In this document: one piece after another, positions 26,327 through 34,797 of the stretch
How the letters are laid out: the number at the start of each line of letters is the position of its first letter
How positions within the stretch are numbered: position 1 is the stretch's first letter
Origin: Pseudothioclava nitratireducens
Lineage (GTDB): Bacteria; Pseudomonadota; Alphaproteobacteria; Rhodobacterales; Rhodobacteraceae
DNA: 37,394 bases
Assembly: GCF_029210495.1 (NCBI RefSeq)
Contig: NZ_JARGDK010000015.1
Coordinates: forward strand, 1-37,394
Reading direction: 5' to 3'
Translations under genes and position numbers: made by a program
The notes under the pieces: generated by a model
The model's database searches: none
The model's input: the letters and a program-made list of their open reading frames with translations, nothing else
What the model was told of the DNA's origin: nothing

Positions 26327-27253
26327 TCAGAGCTTCGAGGTTAGTTCCGGAACCGCGTCGAACAGATCCGCGACGAGGCCGAAGTCGGCGACCTGGAAGA
26401 TCGGCGCTTCTTCGTCCTTGTTGATAGCGACGATAATCTTCGAGTCCTTCATCCCGGCAAGGTGCTGGATCGCACCCGAGATGCCGCAGGCGATGTAGAG
26501 CTCGGGCGCCACGACCTTGCCGGTCTGACCGACCTGCCAGTCGTTCGGCGCAAAGCCCGAGTCGACCGCCGCGCGCGAGGCGCCAACGGCAGCGCCCAGC
26601 TTGTCGGCCAGCGCTGCGATGATGCCGAAGCTCTCTTCCGAACCCACACCACGACCGCCCGAGACGACGATCTTCGCCGAGGTCAGCTCCGGACGATCCG
26701 AGGCCGCAACCTTGTCCTCGACCCAGGCGCTCAGCCCCTTGTCGCCGGCCGCAGCCGCTGCCTCGACCGACGCCGAGCCGCCTTCGCCCGCCGCTTCGAA
26801 CGACGCGGTGCGCACGGTCAGAACCTTGGTCGCGTCTTTTGACTTCACGGTCTGGATCGCGTTACCCGCATAGATCGGGCGCTCGAACGTGTCCGCGTCA
26901 ACGACGCCCGTCACATCCGAGATCACCATCACGTCGAGCAGCGCCGCGATGCGCGGCAGCGCGTTCTTGGCCGAGGCCGTAGAGGGCGCCACGATGTGGC
27001 TGTAGCCACCCGCCAGCGAGACGACCAGATCGGCCAGAGGCTCGGCCAGACCATGCGCGTAAGCCGCGTCATCGGCCGAGAGAACCTTGGACACGCCCGC
27101 GATCTTCGCCGCCGCATCCGCAGCGCCGCCAATGCCCGAGCCTGCGACCAGAACGGTCACGTCGCCCAGAGCCTTCGCCGCCGAAACGGCCTTGGCGGTC
27201 GCGTCCAGCGCCAGATCCGCGCCATTGACTTCTGCAATCAGGAGAACAGCCAT
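26327..27253 (-). CDS. etfA: Electron transfer flavoprotein alpha subunit
   Basis: A 308-residue FAD-binding subunit. The C-terminal FAD domain shows [47 protein letters not shown] and [18 protein letters not shown], all ETF-alpha signatures. With EtfB it takes electrons from acyl-CoA dehydrogenases such as Mcd and delivers them to ETF-ubiquinone oxidoreductase. ATG 27253 overlaps the etfB stop by one base (TGATG), so the subunits are translationally coupled. Confidence 0.97.
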   Translation of the reverse strand: MAVLLIAEVNGADLALDATAKAVSAAKALGDVTVLVAGSGIGGAADAAAKIAGVSKVLSADDAAYAHGLAEPLADLVVSLAGGYSHIVAPSTASAKNALPRIAALLDVMVISDVTGVVDADTFERPIYAGNAIQTVKSKDATKVLTVRTASFEAAGEGGSASVEAAAAAGDKGLSAWVEDKVAASDRPELTSAKIVVSGGRGVGSEESFGIIAALADKLGAAVGASRAAVDSGFAPNDWQVGQTGKVVAPELYIACGISGAIQHLAGMKDSKIIVAINKDEEAPIFQVADFGLVADLFDAVPELTSKL

Positions 27254-28011
27254 CACACGACCCCCGCGTCCTTGAGTTTCGCCACCAGCTCATCCACCGA
27301 GCCGACCTTGATGCCTGCGCTGCGGCCTGCGGGCTCGGCGGTCTTCACCACCTCGAGACGTGGGCTCACATCGACGCCGTAATCGGCGGCGGTCTTTTCG
27401 TCGAGCGGCTTCTTCTTCGCCTTCATGATGTTCGGAAGCGAGGCGTAGCGCGGCTCGTTGAGGCGCAGGTCGGCGGTGATGATTGCCGGCAGCTTGACCG
27501 AGATCGTCTGCAGGCCGCCATCGACCTCGCGCGTGACCTTGGCTGCGTCGCCCGCGATCTCGACTTCGGAGGCAAAGGTCGCCTGACCCCAGCCCAGCAG
27601 CGCCGAAAGCATCTGACCGGTCGCGTTCATATCGTTGTCGATCGCCTGCTTGCCTGCAATCACCAGACCGGGCTGCTCTTCTTCGACGATCTTGGCGAGG
27701 ATTTTCGCAACCGCCAGCGGCTCGATATCCTGATGCACGTCATCCGCGGCCACCACGAGGATCGCGCGATCCGCACCCATCGCAAGCGCGGTGCGCAGCG
27801 TTTCCTGCGCCTGCTTGACCCCGATCGAGACCACGACGATCTCTTCGACGGCACCCTTCTCCTTCAGACGGATCGCCTCTTCCACGGCGATTTCGTCGAA
27901 CGGGTTCATCGACATTTTGACGTTGGCAAGATCGACCCCGCTCCCGTCCGCTTTGACGCGAACCTTCACGTTGTAGTCGATCACGCGCTTCACAGGCACC
28001 AAAACCTTCAT
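27253..28011 (-). CDS. etfB: Electron transfer flavoprotein beta subunit
   Basis: A 252-residue AMP-binding ETF-beta. It starts [19 protein letters not shown], with [18 protein letters not shown] and the [19 protein letters not shown] block typical of the subunit. ATG 28011 is the family start; GGGAGA lies about 11 bases upstream. It is the first gene of etfBA. The 311 bases upstream are rich in short repeats that may control it. Confidence 0.97.
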   Translation of the reverse strand: MKVLVPVKRVIDYNVKVRVKADGSGVDLANVKMSMNPFDEIAVEEAIRLKEKGAVEEIVVVSIGVKQAQETLRTALAMGADRAILVVAADDVHQDIEPLAVAKILAKIVEEEQPGLVIAGKQAIDNDMNATGQMLSALLGWGQATFASEVEIAGDAAKVTREVDGGLQTISVKLPAIITADLRLNEPRYASLPNIMKAKKKPLDEKTAADYGVDVSPRLEVVKTAEPAGRSAGIKVGSVDELVAKLKDAGVV

Positions 28012-28185
28012 CGGCGAGTGTCTCCCTACCATTGGACCCGCCCGAAAACCGGGCGGCATACAAGCTCTCGGCAATTTTGTTACAAGACCGACCCGCCGAG
28101 GGACAGAGTAAAATCGACCCGTTGGCGTGTCGCAACGTCACGTCGCAACGGGTTTTGCACCTGTTCCGGGAGAAACAGGCCGCTT

Positions 28186-28215
28186 TTGCAGCAATTCGTT
28201 GCGGCATTGCAGCAT
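28186..28215. repeat. Cluster of three TTGCNGCA(A/T) sites
   Basis: TTGCAGCAA (28186-28194), TTGCGGCAT (28199-28207) and TTGCAGCAT (28207-28215). The outer two belong to a 16-base direct repeat with one mismatch and a 21-base period (two helical turns). Each site is nearly self-complementary. TGC-rich operators of this general look are described for the polyhydroxyalkanoate regulator PhaR; any link is inference. Confidence 0.5.
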
Positions 28216-28285
28216 TTCGTTGGGATTCATTCGCGCAAAAAAGAATCGCGCACCCGGCGGGCGCGCGACAAGTGGGGGAGGGAGG

Positions 28286-28317
28286 CGACCCGCCCGAGAG
28301 GGACGGCGGGCGGGTCG
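28286..28317 (-). terminator. Stem-loop after the lipoprotein gene
   Basis: CGACCCGCCC (28286-28295) pairs perfectly with GGGCGGGTCG (28308-28317) around a 12-base loop, six bases after the lipoprotein stop. No T-run follows on either strand, so it may protect the 3' end or terminate only weakly. Confidence 0.45.
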
Positions 28318-28322
28318 TTCGC

Positions 28323-28580
28323 TTAGCAGGCGGCGATATACTCGCGCCCGTAAGCATCGCGGTAAACGCATTGACCGTCATTCGTCCGGCCGATGATCGC
28401 ACCGGCTGCCGCCCCTGCGGCGGCGCCAAGAACGGCGCCTTGGGTGCGGTCGTCATCGCTCGAGATCGCCGCACCGATGGCGGCTCCGGTCGCAGCACCG
28501 GCCAGCGTGGATTGCTCGGCGGTCTCGCAGGCGGTCAGGCCGAGGGCAAGGATCGGCAGGGCGGCAAGTGCGGGTTTCAT
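28323..28580 (-). CDS. Small glycine-zipper lipoprotein
   Basis: An 85-residue precursor. Residues 1-17 are a lipoprotein signal peptide ending LGLTA, with Cys18 as the lipidated residue. The mature part has two Ala/Gly runs (GAATGAAIGAAI and GAAAGAAAGAIIG) of the glycine-zipper type separated by SSDDDRTQ, then a short tail with two cysteines (QCVYRDAYGREYIAAC). Such proteins are usually outer-membrane or envelope associated; function unknown. ATG 28580 follows AGGAGA. It stands alone, divergent from the phosphohexomutase gene. Confidence 0.87.
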   Translation of the reverse strand: MKPALAALPILALGLTACETAEQSTLAGAATGAAIGAAISSDDDRTQGAVLGAAAGAAAGAIIGRTNDGQCVYRDAYGREYIAAC

Positions 28581-28688
28581 GGCAATCTCCTGTTGGTTGC
28601 GTCGCTTTCAGGATCAGAACGCATCGGCCCCCTTACGGTTCCGAGAAATATGGCTCACGATGTGGGATGAAGCGCGCAGGAGGCGGGA

Positions 28689-30065
28689 ATGGCGGCGAAA
28701 TTCGGAACGAGCGGGTTGCGGGGATTGGTCGAAGACCTCAGCGAGGCGGTCGTCGCCCGGCATCTGCGTGGTTTCCTTGCCGCTTGCCCGCATGGCGGTG
28801 CGGTGCATGTCGGGTGGGACTTGCGACCCTCCTCGCCTGCGATTGCCGAGGGCGTGTTGCGGACTGTGGCCGAAGCGGGGCTTGAGGCGCGCCGCTGCGG
28901 ACCTGTGCCGACGCCCGCTCTGGCATTGTCAGCGCAGGCGGAGGGGGTGGCTGCGGTCATGGTCACCGGGAGCCATATTCCGGCGGACCGAAACGGGCTC
29001 AAGTTCTATTCGACCGCAGGCGAAATTACCAAGGCCGACGAGGCCGCAATTCTGAACGCGGCGCATGATCGGAACGGTCCCGGCGGCGGTGTGATCCGCG
29101 ACTGGCCGGGCGTTGGCGAGGCCTATCTGGCGCGCTATCTGGCCGGCTTCGGGCAGGGTGCTCTGGTGGGGCGACGCATCGCGGTCTGGTCGCAAAGCTC
29201 TGTCGCGCGCGACCTTCTGGTGCGGCTCTTGGACACGCTTGGTGCCAAGGTGGTCGAGCTTGGGCGCAGCGACACGTTCGTACCGGTTGATACCGAAGCG
29301 CTGCCGGATGCGTGGCGGGGCCAGTTTTCGGAATGGGTGGCCGAGGGGCGGCTTGACGCGCTGGTCTCGACCGATGGCGATGCCGACCGCCCGCTGCTTG
29401 TGGATGAACTCGGAGAGGTCTGGCCCGGCGATATTCTGGGCGCAGTGGCGGCGCGGGCGCTGGGGGCGCGACGGCTTGCCGTGCCGGTGACGACGAACGG
29501 AATGCTGGAGCAGATGGGAAGCTTCGAGAGGGTCGAGCGCGGCGCGGTCGGCTCGCCTCATGTGATCGCGGCGATGCGGGCGATGATGGGCGCTGCGCCG
29601 GGCGTGGCGATCGCAGGGTTTGAGCCGTCGGGCGGGTTCCTTCTGGGCTTCGAAGCGAAAGGCCCAGCGGGGCCGATCCCGCCGCTGCTGACGCGGGATT
29701 CGGTCCTGCCACTGGTTGCGGTGCTGAGCGCGGCGGGAAATTCACCGCTTTCGCAGCTGCGTGCGGGCCTGCCGCAACGGTTCACTGCGGCGGATCGGCT
29801 GCAAGAGGTTGCGCCAGCGCGCGGGGTGGCACTTTTGGAAGCGCTGCAAGACCCGGATGCGCGGGCGGATTTCTTCGGCACGCCCGAGGCCTGCTGCGAC
29901 GGGACTGACGGGCTGCGCCGGACCGATGCGCACGGGCGCGTGGTGCATCTGCGCCCGTCCGGAAATGCGCCCGAGTTCAGGGTCTATACCGAGGCGGACA
30001 GCACGAGGGCGGCGCAGGCTCTTCTGGAGGAGATGCTGGTGCGCGTGGCTGACCGATTGCGCTAG
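28689..30065 (+). CDS. Phosphomannomutase/phosphoglucomutase family protein
   Basis: A 458-residue alpha-D-phosphohexomutase. The phosphoserine loop is VTGSHIPADRNG (Ser95), the metal loop DGDADRP, the sugar loop EPSGGF and the phosphate loop RPSGNAPEFRVYTEA, all in the usual order. The active-site loop has TGSHIP instead of the more common TASHNP, which places it in a divergent subgroup found in Rhodobacterales. The substrate may be mannose-, glucose- or another hexose phosphate. ATG 28689 follows AGGAGG. The stop is six bases from the stop of the convergent adenosyltransferase gene. Confidence 0.85.
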   Translation: MAAKFGTSGLRGLVEDLSEAVVARHLRGFLAACPHGGAVHVGWDLRPSSPAIAEGVLRTVAEAGLEARRCGPVPTPALALSAQAEGVAAVMVTGSHIPADRNGLKFYSTAGEITKADEAAILNAAHDRNGPGGGVIRDWPGVGEAYLARYLAGFGQGALVGRRIAVWSQSSVARDLLVRLLDTLGAKVVELGRSDTFVPVDTEALPDAWRGQFSEWVAEGRLDALVSTDGDADRPLLVDELGEVWPGDILGAVAARALGARRLAVPVTTNGMLEQMGSFERVERGAVGSPHVIAAMRAMMGAAPGVAIAGFEPSGGFLLGFEAKGPAGPIPPLLTRDSVLPLVAVLSAAGNSPLSQLRAGLPQRFTAADRLQEVAPARGVALLEALQDPDARADFFGTPEACCDGTDGLRRTDAHGRVVHLRPSGNAPEFRVYTEADSTRAAQALLEEMLVRVADRLR

Positions 30066-30071
30066 GTGCGT

Positions 30072-30644
30072 TCAGCGGTTCGCGCCGGGCACCCAGAGCA
30101 CGTCCTTGGTGCCGTTGTCGTTCGCCACGCGAGAGGCCACGAAGAACCAGTCCGACAGGCGGTTGAGGTATTTCACCGCAAGGGGGTTCGCATCCTCATG
30201 TGCGGCGAGATCGGTGGCCTCGCGCTCGGCGCGGCGGGCGACCGTGCGGCAGAGATGTAGCGCCGCCGACAGCGCCGATCCGCCTGGCAGGACGAAGCTG
30301 CGCAGCGGCTCGAGATTGGCGTTCATCGCGTCGATCTCGGTCTCAAGGCGGGTCACCTGCGACTCGACGATGCGCAGAACGGGGTAACCGGCGTCGGCAT
30401 CGCTCGCCATGTCGGGGCGCGACAGATCGGCGCCCAGATCAAAGAGGTCGTTCTGAATGCGCGCGAGCGCCGCATCCATCTCGCCAGTCGCCTGAAGGCG
30501 TGCAAGGCCGAGCGTTGCGTTGGTTTCGTCCACGGTGCCATAGGCACGCACGCGCAGGGAGTGCTTGGCGACCCGATCGCCATTCGACAAGGCGGTTTGC
30601 CCCGCATCGCCGGTGCGGGTGTAGATTTTGTTCAGCACGACCAT
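30072..30644 (-). CDS. Cob(I)yrinic acid a,c-diamide/cobalamin adenosyltransferase, PduO type
   Basis: A 190-residue ATP:cob(I)alamin adenosyltransferase. The N-terminal ATP motif is KIYTRTGDAGQTAL. YGTVDETNATLG, the SFVLPGGSALSAALHLCRTVARRAER block and LNRLSDWFFVASR are the PduO-family signatures. It makes adenosylcobalamin, the cofactor of methylmalonyl- and ethylmalonyl-CoA mutases, which ties it to the mcd pathway. ATG 30644 begins one base after the stop of the twin-helix membrane protein gene, so the two are one operon. Confidence 0.93.
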   Translation of the reverse strand: MVVLNKIYTRTGDAGQTALSNGDRVAKHSLRVRAYGTVDETNATLGLARLQATGEMDAALARIQNDLFDLGADLSRPDMASDADAGYPVLRIVESQVTRLETEIDAMNANLEPLRSFVLPGGSALSAALHLCRTVARRAEREATDLAAHEDANPLAVKYLNRLSDWFFVASRVANDNGTKDVLWVPGANR

Positions 30645-30645
30645 G

Positions 30646-30849
30646 TCAGCCCCCTTTGCGCAGATAGACGAAGAGCAGAATGAGCGCGATCGCCACGGCC
30701 TGAGCCGCGATCCGAAGGCGCATCAGCTTGTTGGCGTGTTTCTTGTTGAAATCACCGCCTTTTGCAAACCCCCCGATGCCGATCATCAGGATCACGAGCA
30801 CTGCAAAGCTGGATGCAGCGACAAGATAAAACATTGGATCGTTGCGCAT
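30646..30849 (-). CDS. Twin transmembrane helix small protein (HIG1-like)
   Basis: A 67-residue protein with two membrane helices (about residues 7-29 and 46-63) joined by a basic loop, KGGDFNKKHANKLMRLRI, the pattern of the HIG1-related small proteins of alphaproteobacteria. The mitochondrial relatives associate with respiratory complexes; the bacterial role is unknown. ATG 30849 follows GGGAGAGAG. It is co-transcribed with the cobalamin adenosyltransferase gene. Confidence 0.85.
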   Translation of the reverse strand: MRNDPMFYLVAASSFAVLVILMIGIGGFAKGGDFNKKHANKLMRLRIAAQAVAIALILLFVYLRKGG

Positions 30850-30913
30850 TCTCTCTCCCCGTTCGCCAGACAGACATAGCGGGTCGGGGTGAAATTGCGA
30901 AAGTTTTTTTGGT

Positions 30914-31753
30914 TCAGCCCTGCGCGATGACCTTGTCGAGCAGGCGCGTCGGCAGCAGGCGGCGCGCGAGACCGGCGATATAGGTGGGCGTGGTGACGTA
31001 GTAACGTGGACGCGGGCGCGGGCTTTCGAGCGCGTGGATCAGCTTGGCGGTCACCGCCGAGGCGGGCAGTTCGAAACGGTCCTTCTTGGATTTCGCCTGA
31101 TAGAGCCGCTTGAGCAGGCTCTCTTCATACTGCGCGCGCCGGGGCGAGGCCTTCCAGTCGATCCAGCGTTCGAAATGCGGGATCGAGTTTTCGCGGATCT
31201 TCGAGGTGACGGGGCCGGGCTCGATCAGGATGATTTCGATGCCGGTATCGGACATCTCGAGGCGCAGCACGTCGGTCAGCCCCTCGAGCGCGTATTTCGT
31301 CGAGACATAGGCCCCGCGCCAGCGTGCGCCGACAAGGCCGAGGACCGAGGAGCACTGAATGATCCGGCCTTCCCCGTTCGTGCCTTGCGCGCGCATCACG
31401 CGGATCGCACGGGTGGTCAGATCGTGGAGGCCAAAGAGATTGGTTTCGAAAATCTCGCGCAGCGCGCCGACCGGCAGGTCCTCGGTCGCGCCGGGGCAGG
31501 CATAGGCTGCGTTGTTATAAAGCGCATCGAGCTTACCGCCCGCGCGGGCGAGTGCCTCATTGAACCCGGCTTCAATGCTTTCAGGATCGGCAAGGTCAAG
31601 CTGGAACGAAATCAGCCCTTCCTCGCGCAGCCGCGCACAATCCTCTTCGCGCCGACATGTCGCAAAAACCTTCCAGCCGCGCGCTTTGAGCCCATGAGCC
31701 GCGTCGTAGCCGATGCCGGACGAACAGCCGGTGATGAGGATCGATTTGGTCAT
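30914..31753 (-). CDS. Short-chain dehydrogenase/reductase family protein
   Basis: A 279-residue classical SDR. The cofactor loop is ITGCSSGIG, followed by NNAAYACPG. The catalytic residues are Ser in QCSSVLGL and Tyr/Lys in AYVSTKYALEG (YxxxK), and the later IEPGPVTSKI block is present. The C-terminus (TTPTYIAGLARRLLPTRLLDK) resembles the membrane-associating tail of retinol-dehydrogenase-like SDRs. The substrate is unknown. ATG 31753 follows GGGAGA. Confidence 0.9.
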   Translation of the reverse strand: MTKSILITGCSSGIGYDAAHGLKARGWKVFATCRREEDCARLREEGLISFQLDLADPESIEAGFNEALARAGGKLDALYNNAAYACPGATEDLPVGALREIFETNLFGLHDLTTRAIRVMRAQGTNGEGRIIQCSSVLGLVGARWRGAYVSTKYALEGLTDVLRLEMSDTGIEIILIEPGPVTSKIRENSIPHFERWIDWKASPRRAQYEESLLKRLYQAKSKKDRFELPASAVTAKLIHALESPRPRPRYYVTTPTYIAGLARRLLPTRLLDKVIAQG

Positions 31754-31814
31754 GCCTGTCTCCCGCGCGAATTTTCACGCCACAAGCACCCGCATGGGGT
31801 GCCTTTGGCGCGAA

Positions 31815-31848
31815 GCCTCCGGCGGAAGTATTTAAGGCTCGATGAAAG
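31815..31848 (+). repeat. Intergenic repeat element, copy B
   Basis: It reads CCTCCGGCGG, AGTATTT, AGG and GATGAAAG on the plus strand, between the stop of the SH3 protein gene and the start of the SDR gene. It matches copy A (26270-26299, minus strand) over about 23 bases with three mismatches. Confidence 0.6.
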
Positions 31849-31861
31849 CGCAAGGGGCGCG

Positions 31862-32350
31862 TCAGTTTGCCGGGCGCAGGAGGCGCTTGGCGACCCAGCC
31901 TTCGACGCCGTCGCCTTCAATGCGGATCTTCACCCACTCGGCGCTTGCATCCGAGATGACGAGAACCTGCTCGCCGCGTGCGATCTTATCGACGACACCG
32001 TTCGAGGTGGAGGGACCCGCGCGCACGTTCAACCGGTTGGTCGCGACTTCCCAAAGTTGACCGCCCGCGACTGTGGGCGCCGGTGCGGCCACGCGATGCT
32101 CGGGCGAGGGCCGGAGCGCGGGCCCGGGCATCCGCACCTGAACCACAGGCGTAATGATTGCCTCGGGAACGGGGTCGGATTGGGCGGTGTCGATCTTGGC
32201 TATATCTACGATCGACAGCGGCGCGCTTGCGGCCATGGTGACCTCGGGCTCGAGCGCAGCTTGCTTGTCCGCAGGCACCCCATCGTCCCGCCCTGCGATC
32301 AGCATGACCAGAAACAGGCCGATCAACGTATTGAAAATCATTTTAAACAT
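31862..32350 (-). CDS. Membrane-anchored or secreted SH3 domain protein
   Basis: A 162-residue protein. Residues about 3-20 (KMIFNTLIGLFLVMLIAG) form an uncleaved anchor or signal sequence. A Pro/Ala-rich linker follows to about residue 100. The C-terminal 60 residues are a bacterial SH3 domain: LWEVATNRLNVRAGPSTSNG, GEQVLVISD, EWVKIRI and GWVAKRLL. Such domains often bind peptidoglycan in the periplasm. ATG 32350 is taken after a GGGGGG run; Met4 is an alternative start. Divergent from parC. Confidence 0.85.
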   Translation of the reverse strand: MFKMIFNTLIGLFLVMLIAGRDDGVPADKQAALEPEVTMAASAPLSIVDIAKIDTAQSDPVPEAIITPVVQVRMPGPALRPSPEHRVAAPAPTVAGGQLWEVATNRLNVRAGPSTSNGVVDKIARGEQVLVISDASAEWVKIRIEGDGVEGWVAKRLLRPAN

Positions 32351-32420
32351 GGCACCCCCCCAAACGACTCATCACTACAAGACAATGTTAACACGTTCGT
32401 GATGGTTCCCTAAGGCACGG

Positions 32421-32447
32421 GCAAAATTTTTAACGGGGAAATTTTGC
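32421..32447. repeat. Perfect inverted repeat between SH3 gene and parC
   Basis: GCAAAATTT (32421-32429) and AAATTTTGC (32439-32447) are perfect complements separated by nine bases. It lies 70 bases from both divergent start codons. A short palindrome CACG-TT-CGTG lies nearby at 32393-32402. Confidence 0.55.
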
Positions 32448-32517
32448 GCGCGGCTTTCACTTTGGTCATGCGCGATAGGGCTGGACCGAGCGAAGCGGCC
32501 CCTTTACACCGATCAGC

Positions 32518-34746
32518 ATGAGCGAAAACGACGACATTCCCTCCGCCACCGTTTCCGAAACGCTGAGCCGCGCGATTGGCGAGCGCTACCTGACCTATGC
32601 GCTCTCGACGATCATGCACCGGGCTTTGCCGGATGCGCGTGACGGGTTGAAGCCGGTGCATCGGCGCATCCTGTTCGCCATGCGCGAGCTGAAGCTGTCG
32701 CCGACCGGGGGCTTCCGGAAGTCCGCGAAGATTTCGGGGGACGTGATGGGGAACTATCACCCCCATGGCGATGCCGCGATTTATGACGCGATGGCGCGTC
32801 TCGCGCAGGATTTCGCGATGCGTTACCCGCTCGTGGACGGGCAGGGCAACTTCGGCAATATCGACGGTGATAACCCGGCAGCCAGCCGCTATACCGAGGC
32901 GCGTCTGGCGCATCCGTCCGAGGCGCTGCTGGATGGTTTGGCCGAGAACGCGGTCGATTACCGCCCGAACTATGATGGCACCCTCGAAGAGCCGATCGTG
33001 CTTCCGGCGGCCTTCCCGAACCTTCTGGCCAATGGTGCCAGCGGGATCGCGGTCGGCATGGCGACGAACATTCCGCCGCATAACCTTGACGAGTTGGTCG
33101 AGGGGTGTCTGGCGATGATCAAGACGCCCGAGATTTCCGACGAGGCGTTGGTCGGCCTTATTCCGGGGCCGGATTTCCCGACGGGCGGCGTGATCGTCGA
33201 GCCGCGCGAGAACATCCTCGAGGCCTATCGCACGGGTCGAGGCGCGTTCCGCCTTCGGGCGCGCTGGGAGAAAGAGGATCTGGGGCGCGGCCAGTGGCAG
33301 ATCGTCGTCACCGAAATCCCGTATCAGGTGCAGAAATCCAAGCTGATCGAGCGGCTGGCCGAACTGATCCAGACCCGCAAGGTCCCGGCGCTGGGCGATG
33401 TGCGTGATGAATCCGCCGATGATATTCGCATCGTGCTGGAGCCCAAGGTGCGCACGGTCGATCCCGAGATGCTGATGGGGATGCTGTTCCGCAACTCCGA
33501 TCTGGAGGTTCGTTTCAGCCTCAACATGAACGTGCTGATCGACGGGCGTGTGCCCAAGGTCTGCTCGATCAAGGAAGTGCTGCGCGCCTTCCTCGACCAC
33601 CGCCGCGAAGTGCTCCAGCGTCGTTCGCAGCACCGGATGGACAAGATCGACGCGCGGCTTGAGGTGCTCGGCGGTTACATCATCGCCTTCCTCAACCTCG
33701 ACCGGGTGATCGAGATCATCCGCACCGAGGACGAACCGAAACCCGTCCTCATGGCGGAGTTCGAGCTGACCGAGGTGCAGGCCGAGGCGATCCTAAATAT
33801 GCGTCTGCGCAGCTTGCGCCGTCTCGAAGAGATGGAACTTCGCCGCGAGCGTGACGCCCTTGTCGAAGAGCGCGCGGGTCTTGTCGATCTGCTCGCCAGC
33901 CCCGCGAAACAGTGGAAAACCATCGGCAACCAGCTCAGGGACGTCCAGAAACAGTTCGGCAAGTCCGCCCCCGGTGGCGCACGCCGGACCGATTTCGCCG
34001 AAGCGGGCGAGGTCGAGGAAGTGCCGATCGAGGCGATGATCGAGCGCGAGCCGATCACCGTGATCCTCTCGCAAATGGGCTGGGTGCGCGCGATGAAGGG
34101 CCACCAGCCGATTGATGCCGAGGTGAAATTCAAGGATGGCGACGGTCCGCGTTTCGCGATGCATGCCGAGACCACGGACCGCATCGTGATGATGGGGTCG
34201 AATGGGCGCGCCTACACCGTGCTGGGGGCGAACCTGCCCGGCGGGCGCGGCAATGGCGAGCCGGTGCGGCTCATGGTCGATATCCCCAACGATGTTGAAA
34301 TCACGCATCTTTTGGTGCCCAAAGCGGGCGAGAAATACCTGATCGCCTCGACGGCGGGGGATGGCTTCATCTGTCCGGGCGACGAGCTGATCGCGCAGAC
34401 CAAGTCGGGCAAGCAGGTGCTGAACGTGCGCGAGCCTGGGCGGACTGCGGTCTGCGTGCGGATCGAGGGCGATCATGTCGCGGCGGTGGGCGAAAACCGT
34501 AAGCTGCTGGTCTTTGCGCTGGATGAGTTGCCCGAGATGGCCAAGGGCAAGGGTGTGCGGCTCCAGAAATACAAGGATGGCGGGTTGTCCGATGCGCGTT
34601 GCTTTACGCTCGCGGATGGGCTTTCGTGGAAGGACCCGGCCGGGCGAACGCGAACCGAAACCGATCTGGAGGAATGGATCGGCAAGCGGGCCTCGGCGGG
34701 CCGGATGGCACCACGCGGCTTCCCGCGCGACAACAAGTTCACCTAA
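32518..34746 (+). CDS. parC: DNA topoisomerase IV subunit A
   Basis: A 742-residue type IIA topoisomerase A subunit, which with ParE decatenates daughter chromosomes. The breakage-reunion domain starts [23 protein letters not shown]. The catalytic tyrosine is Tyr125 in [10 protein letters not shown]. The coiled-coil region and a C-terminal beta-pinwheel follow; the GyrA-box QRRGG(K/R)G is not present, which separates ParC from GyrA. In the quinolone-determining region [12 protein letters not shown], Ala86 stands where E. coli ParC has Ser80, and Asp90 where it has Glu84. ATG 32518 gives the standard N-terminus; the ribosome site is weak. Confidence 0.95.
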   Translation: MSENDDIPSATVSETLSRAIGERYLTYALSTIMHRALPDARDGLKPVHRRILFAMRELKLSPTGGFRKSAKISGDVMGNYHPHGDAAIYDAMARLAQDFAMRYPLVDGQGNFGNIDGDNPAASRYTEARLAHPSEALLDGLAENAVDYRPNYDGTLEEPIVLPAAFPNLLANGASGIAVGMATNIPPHNLDELVEGCLAMIKTPEISDEALVGLIPGPDFPTGGVIVEPRENILEAYRTGRGAFRLRARWEKEDLGRGQWQIVVTEIPYQVQKSKLIERLAELIQTRKVPALGDVRDESADDIRIVLEPKVRTVDPEMLMGMLFRNSDLEVRFSLNMNVLIDGRVPKVCSIKEVLRAFLDHRREVLQRRSQHRMDKIDARLEVLGGYIIAFLNLDRVIEIIRTEDEPKPVLMAEFELTEVQAEAILNMRLRSLRRLEEMELRRERDALVEERAGLVDLLASPAKQWKTIGNQLRDVQKQFGKSAPGGARRTDFAEAGEVEEVPIEAMIEREPITVILSQMGWVRAMKGHQPIDAEVKFKDGDGPRFAMHAETTDRIVMMGSNGRAYTVLGANLPGGRGNGEPVRLMVDIPNDVEITHLLVPKAGEKYLIASTAGDGFICPGDELIAQTKSGKQVLNVREPGRTAVCVRIEGDHVAAVGENRKLLVFALDELPEMAKGKGVRLQKYKDGGLSDARCFTLADGLSWKDPAGRTRTETDLEEWIGKRASAGRMAPRGFPRDNKFT

Positions 34747-34751
34747 AACAA

Positions 34752-34776
34752 AACGGGGGCCAGCGCGGCCCCCGTT
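34752..34776. terminator. Terminator between parC and the DUF533 gene
   Basis: A 10-bp perfect stem AACGGGGGCC/GGCCCCCGTT with an AGCGC loop, five bases after the parC stop. The left flank ACCTAAAACAAA gives a T-rich tail on the minus strand, so it probably stops both convergent units. Confidence 0.8.
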
Positions 34777-34797
34777 GTCTTAGATCTGCCTGTCGCC

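Larger units (their letters stand above)
28012..28322. promoter_or_regulatory. etfB upstream region, repeat-dense
   Basis: 311 bases with no supported gene between etfB and the lipoprotein gene (both minus strand). It holds GTCGCAACG twice (28129-28137 and 28142-28150), the inverted repeat CCTGTT/AACAGG (28160-28165 and 28174-28179), the TTGCNGCA cluster at 28186-28215 and a G+C-rich stem-loop at 28286-28317. No convincing promoter hexamers were found. Confidence 0.5.
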
